DNA of 8,791 nucleotides from an uncultured Prevotella sp. GTDB lineage: Bacteria; Bacteroidota; Bacteroidia; Bacteroidales; Bacteroidaceae. The position numbers were made by a program, and so were the translations under genes. Numbering within the stretch: the stretch's first letter is position 1; each line of letters starts with the position of its first letter. Of the stretch, positions 5,393 to 8,791 are shown one piece after another. The notes beneath the pieces are model-generated. The model searched no databases. It was not told the DNA's origin and worked only from the letters and a program-made list of their open reading frames with translations. Where the stretch lies: NCBI GenBank assembly GCA_937889855.1, contig CALBYK010000372.1, forward strand, positions 1 to 8,791, in the 5' to 3' direction.

Positions 5393-8169
5393 GAAAGATT
5401 CTTATCAGTGCAGCCCTGATTGCCGCGACAACCATCTCTGCCCACACGCTCGACGGCATTGTCAAGGACAACCGCACGGGCGAGCCGCTCATAGGCTCGG
5501 TGGTAGAGGTGAAGGAACTGCCAAACATCAAGACCACAACCGGACTCGACGGCTCGTTCAAACTCAGCGAGCTGCCCGACAAAGGCCGCTACACACTCGT
5601 CGTGCGCTACGTGTCGTACAAGACACGCGAGATTCCTGTCGAAGTTTCCGACAAAGGTATCGTCACCATCGGTATGGACGAGGATATGCAACAACTTGGC
5701 GAGGTGGTCATCAAGGGACACAAGGAGTATCACTCCGACCGCAGCGCTATCGACATGACCAAGACTTCCGGCAACGTGCTCAATGTGATGAGCCAGCAGA
5801 GCATACAGCTATCGCCCGACGTCAACGTGGCGAGCGTGCTGCAGCGCGTGTCGGGCGTGACGATGGAGCGCGACGCTTCGGGCGAGGCTTCCTACGCCAT
5901 ACTGCGAGGCATGGACAAGCGCTACAACTACACGCTCGTCAACGGCGTTAAGATTCCGAGTCCCGACGATAAGAACCGCTACATTCCGCTCAATCTCTTC
6001 CCCTCTGACCTTATGGACAGGCTCGTAGTGTCAAAATCGCTCACAGCCGACATGGAGGGTGACGCCGCTGGTGGTGTGGTGGACATGGTGATGAAGGACG
6101 CACCGTCGCACTTTCAGATACAAGCAAATGCCGCCATTGGCATGAGCGACTATTTCTGGAGCGACAACCACGACTATCTCACCTCCAACCGCAGCGACTA
6201 TACCCACAAGGCGCCCTATGAGGCTTTCGGCCCCAACTACAAGGCAGAGACCAGCGACTTCCGCAACGGTCCGACACAGATAAAAAGCCACTCAATGCCC
6301 GCACCAAACTTCATCGGCGGTCTGTCAGTGGGCAACCGCTTCTGGAAAGATCGCATCGGAGTGATGCTTGCCGGAAGTGTGCAGAATATGTTCCGTGGTA
6401 CTGAGCGCACCTACAACTCTGTGAAAATGGCTTACGGCGAACAGGCGATGTACATATCGTCGCTCCAGCACCGACTCTATTCCACGCACGATCTGACTGC
6501 CGGAGCGCACGCCAAGATTGACCTGCAGCTCGCAGACAACAAGATTGAATGGTACAACATGTATGTGCGCACCAACTCAAAGGGCGTGCGCTACAACAGT
6601 TCGATAAGCACAGAGTATCTCAGTTCGTCGTCGTATACAGAGGATGACGAGACTCGCTCGTTGTCGCAGACGCAGAGTATATTCGCCACTCATCTAAAGG
6701 GCACGCACCATCTGACGCGTGACTTCACCGTCGACTGGGCAGGAATCTTCTCGCAGGCAAAGGAGGAGGATCCCGACCGCACGTATCTCACTCTGACCAA
6801 CAAGGTTGATGCCGCCGACGGCATTGACGGGTCGCTGTGGTCGGCAGGCAAGAACATTCTGAAGACGCAACCCAAGAATATGGAGCGCCGCTTCCAACAC
6901 AACACCGACAAGGATTGGGCTGGCTACATCAACCTCGCATACGACACCCACTTCGCCCACGGCATCGACGCACAGTGGAAGACGGGAGCACAATACCGCC
7001 GCAAGGAACGCGCCAACCGCTACTACTCCTATGCTTTCAACCCTGCCAATATATCGCAGACTCTCGACGGCAACGGCTTCGACCAGTTTGCAGACATCGA
7101 CTGGACATGCACCACGCACTACTCGCAGGCATCGCAGCTCAACTACGACTCGAAGGAGCATATCGGAGCCGCCTACGCTATGATGACGCTCAAGAGCAAG
7201 TGGGGCGAGCTTAATGCCGGGTTTCGCGCCGAGCACACCAACCAGATTTACACCATGCTGCAGAAGTTTGAAACCCACGGACAGGTGGGCGAGCAGAGCT
7301 ACTGGGACTATCTGCCGTCGGCATCGCTCAAGTGGACTCCGACGAAGAAAATGAACGTGCGTCTATCCTACTATCGTTCCATCAACCGCCCCGGATTCTA
7401 CGAGATAGTGCCTTACCGCATCATGGGCGAGGAATACGACGAGAAGGGCAACCCGAACCTGAAACGCGCACGCATAGACAACGTCGACCTGCGCTGGGAG
7501 TGGTTCCCGTCGGCCACGGAGCAGGTGCTGGCAGGAGTGTTCTACAAGTACTTGCAAGACCCTATAGAGCAGGTGTTCGTCTCGGCAACCGGACAACTGG
7601 GCAGCAGTTCCGATGCCTACTACATGCCCGACAACCTTGGAAACGCCAAGAACTACGGTTTCGAGATTGACGTTGTGAAATACATACGCCACTTCGGAGT
7701 GAAAGCCAACTACACCTACACACACTCGTCTATCACCACCTCGAAGCGCGAGTACAAGCCAGGCGTGGCCGAACTTAACACCGGTGTCAAGCAGACTCGT
7801 CCGCTCGTCAATCAGGCTCCGCACACTGCCAACCTCTCGCTGCTCTACAAGGACACCAACTACGGATGGAACGCACAGCTCGCCGCCTCTTACACTGGCG
7901 CGAAGTTAGCACTCGTGTCGCCGTTTAAGGATGCCGACCAGTGGGACAAGGCCATGTTCGGACTCGACCTGAGCGCCGAGAAGAAGTTCCCTTGCGGTGT
8001 GTCCGTCTTCCTCAAGGCCAACAACCTGCTCGATGCTAAGCGCGAGCGCTACCTCAAGACCGTCAACGAGAGCAACACCAATTATGAGGGACAAACAAAA
8101 GACAAGACCATTGTCGGAACATACAAGTATGGACGCACGTTCTTGATGGGCGTGAGAGTGAAACTGTAA
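5389..8169 (+). CDS. TonB-dependent outer-membrane receptor 2, 926 aa
   Basis: A second TonB-powered outer-membrane transporter. Residues 1-18 are a signal peptide (MRKILIS, hydrophobic stretch, ISA, then HT). Residues about 20-98 are a CarboxypepD_reg-like domain (LDGIVKDNRTGEPLIGSVVE, TGLDGSFKLSELP, YVSYKTREI). The Ton-box-like QLGEVVIKG is at 102-110. The plug (about 130-236) contains NVASVLQRVSGVTMERDASG, ILRGMDKRYNYTLVNGVKIP and DMEGDAAGGVVDMVMK. The barrel ends with KANNLLDAKRERY and GRTFLMGVRVKL. It has the same plan and nearly the same length as receptor 1, but most of the sequence differs, so it is an old paralogue and probably has another ligand. The start overlaps the phosphatase stop by 4 bp with no separate leader. 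By eye its codons are more G/C-ending than those of receptor 1. Again no SusD partner follows. Confidence 0.92.
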   Translation: MRKILISAALIAATTISAHTLDGIVKDNRTGEPLIGSVVEVKELPNIKTTTGLDGSFKLSELPDKGRYTLVVRYVSYKTREIPVEVSDKGIVTIGMDEDMQQLGEVVIKGHKEYHSDRSAIDMTKTSGNVLNVMSQQSIQLSPDVNVASVLQRVSGVTMERDASGEASYAILRGMDKRYNYTLVNGVKIPSPDDKNRYIPLNLFPSDLMDRLVVSKSLTADMEGDAAGGVVDMVMKDAPSHFQIQANAAIGMSDYFWSDNHDYLTSNRSDYTHKAPYEAFGPNYKAETSDFRNGPTQIKSHSMPAPNFIGGLSVGNRFWKDRIGVMLAGSVQNMFRGTERTYNSVKMAYGEQAMYISSLQHRLYSTHDLTAGAHAKIDLQLADNKIEWYNMYVRTNSKGVRYNSSISTEYLSSSSYTEDDETRSLSQTQSIFATHLKGTHHLTRDFTVDWAGIFSQAKEEDPDRTYLTLTNKVDAADGIDGSLWSAGKNILKTQPKNMERRFQHNTDKDWAGYINLAYDTHFAHGIDAQWKTGAQYRRKERANRYYSYAFNPANISQTLDGNGFDQFADIDWTCTTHYSQASQLNYDSKEHIGAAYAMMTLKSKWGELNAGFRAEHTNQIYTMLQKFETHGQVGEQSYWDYLPSASLKWTPTKKMNVRLSYYRSINRPGFYEIVPYRIMGEEYDEKGNPNLKRARIDNVDLRWEWFPSATEQVLAGVFYKYLQDPIEQVFVSATGQLGSSSDAYYMPDNLGNAKNYGFEIDVVKYIRHFGVKANYTYTHSSITTSKREYKPGVAELNTGVKQTRPLVNQAPHTANLSLLYKDTNYGWNAQLAASYTGAKLALVSPFKDADQWDKAMFGLDLSAEKKFPCGVSVFLKANNLLDAKRERYLKTVNESNTNYEGQTKDKTIVGTYKYGRTFLMGVRVKL

Positions 8170-8178
8170 ACACACGCC

Positions 8179-8272
8179 GTGGCGGAGGTCTCCGGCCTCC
8201 GCAGCAATTAGTCAGAACAAAAAAAATTTCAATACCACATTGGTTGCTGCGGAGGCCGGAGACCTCCGCCAC
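8179..8272. repeat. Perfect 29-bp inverted repeat with hairpin arms; REP doublet (REPIN)-like element
   Basis: The left arm (8179-8207) and right arm (8244-8272) are exact reverse complements over 29 bp, separated by 36 bp that include an A8 run. Each arm begins, reading inward, with GTGG and holds its own stem: GCGGAGG (8182-8188), a 7-nt loop, CCTCCGC (8196-8202). A short tetranucleotide followed by a GC-rich palindrome, in two inverted copies, is the known layout of REP pairs mobilised by RAYT (TnpA-REP) transposases. The element starts 9 bp after the receptor 2 stop and ends 21 bp before the lipoprotein ATG. The RNA could fold into one long hairpin or two small ones and so affect read-through or mRNA stability. 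There is no T-run right after the stem, so it is not a classical terminator. The transposase link is inferred. Confidence 0.8.
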
Positions 8273-8293
8273 TATAATATCACTATAAATAAG

Positions 8294-8791
8294 ATGAAGA
8301 ATATAAGCAAACTTGCCTGTATGCTCGCCATTACAGCAACGGCACTCGCATCCACAACATCATGCGAGAACGACAATATCAATCCCTACGACTACGTGAA
8401 CAACGGCGGCGACAATCCCAATCAGGGTTCAACCGATGCTGTGAAAACCTCTATAGCAGAGTATCCCGTAGGCTCAATAGTATGGACCAAGGACACTACG
8501 CTCGCAGAGAGTGTGAAGATTCCAGAAGGAGCATCGCTCTACATTGAGCCGGGCGTGACCGTCACGTGCAAGTCAGACGTGCAGGTGCCAATAGAGATTG
8601 TAGTGCTCGGCAATCTCTACTGCATGGGTACAAAAGAAAAGCCCGTCACCATAACGTCCGACACGCGCAAGCCAGCCGACTGGGGCGGCATCATCTGCGG
8701 CTACAATTGCGGAGAAGTGATGCTCAACCATGTTGATGTGGCTTATGCTGGCGCCACGCCCACAGAATCGTCCATCTCATTCCAGAACGGA
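8294..8791 (+). CDS. Surface-type lipoprotein with beta-helix-like repeats, N-terminal 166 aa (cut by window edge)
   Basis: The frame is open from the ATG at 8294 to the window edge with no stop. Residues 1-23 are a lipoprotein signal ending in STTS-C24; C24 would carry the lipid. ENDN follows directly, an acidic stretch like the lipoprotein export signal that sends Bacteroidota lipoproteins to the cell surface. A low-complexity linker rich in N, G, D and P (26-48) comes next. From about residue 55 the sequence shows PVGSIVWTKDTTLAESVKIP, GASLYIEPGVTVTCK, EIVVLGNLYCMGTKEKPVTI, then DWGGIICGYNCGEVMLNHVD and VAYAG. Rungs of this kind (tIepGv, vlGnLyamGt, pItiTS, WGGI) are typical of right-handed parallel beta-helix proteins. 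The role is unknown; with no SusD nearby it may be a surface ligand-binding partner of the receptors. It lies behind the inverted repeat, with no obvious promoter of its own. Confidence 0.8.
   Translation, partial: MKNISKLACMLAITATALASTTSCENDNINPYDYVNNGGDNPNQGSTDAVKTSIAEYPVGSIVWTKDTTLAESVKIPEGASLYIEPGVTVTCKSDVQVPIEIVVLGNLYCMGTKEKPVTITSDTRKPADWGGIICGYNCGEVMLNHVDVAYAGATPTESSISFQNG

Noticed and set aside
8063..8272. Leftward 69-codon frame across the inverted repeat
   Set aside because: It starts in the repeat arm and runs into the end of receptor 2; its translation is arginine/cysteine-rich without features.

Overview
The window looks like chromosomal DNA of a Bacteroidota bacterium, most plausibly a Prevotella/Bacteroides relative. 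The reasons are two very large TonB-dependent receptors that carry the Bacteroidota-style N-terminal carboxypeptidase-regulatory-like domain, promoters matching the Bacteroidota sigma factor consensus (TTTG, about 19 nt, TAnnTTTG), A/T-rich leader regions with no clear Shine-Dalgarno motif, and a lipoprotein with acidic residues straight after its lipidated cysteine. The genus is inferred from style and was not checked by any search.

Left part (1-1554). The left edge holds the first codons of a leftward P-loop ATPase of the AAA_14/DUF4143 type, with an in-frame stop at codon 12. Two near-perfect AT-rich palindromes of 38-40 bp, exactly 52 bp apart, fill the space upstream of it; the second one supplies the last codons and the stop of the next gene. 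That gene (203-1339, leftward) encodes a 378-residue protein of unknown function with a helical N-terminus and a beta-rich C-terminal half. It has a textbook Bacteroidota promoter. A divergent intergenic region (1340-1554) also carries the rightward promoter of the main operon. That promoter has a good -7 element but no good -33 element; in its place are three GTAA units repeated every 11 bp.

Main operon (1555-8791, rightward): a TonB-dependent receptor (932 aa), a secreted phosphatase resembling tartrate-resistant/purple acid phosphatases (316 aa), a second TonB-dependent receptor (926 aa, start overlapping the phosphatase stop by 4 bp), and the N-terminal part of a surface-type lipoprotein with a beginning parallel beta-helix. 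No SusD-type partner is visible. Between the second receptor and the lipoprotein lies a perfect 29-bp inverted repeat, each arm itself a hairpin, which resembles a pair of REP elements (REPIN).

Working model (inference): the cluster frees phosphate from an organic phosphate compound in the periplasm or at the surface and imports substrate or product through the two receptors. The 11-bp tandem repeats in the promoter have the geometry of a PhoB-type activator site, which would fit control by phosphate starvation. The substrate is not readable from sequence.
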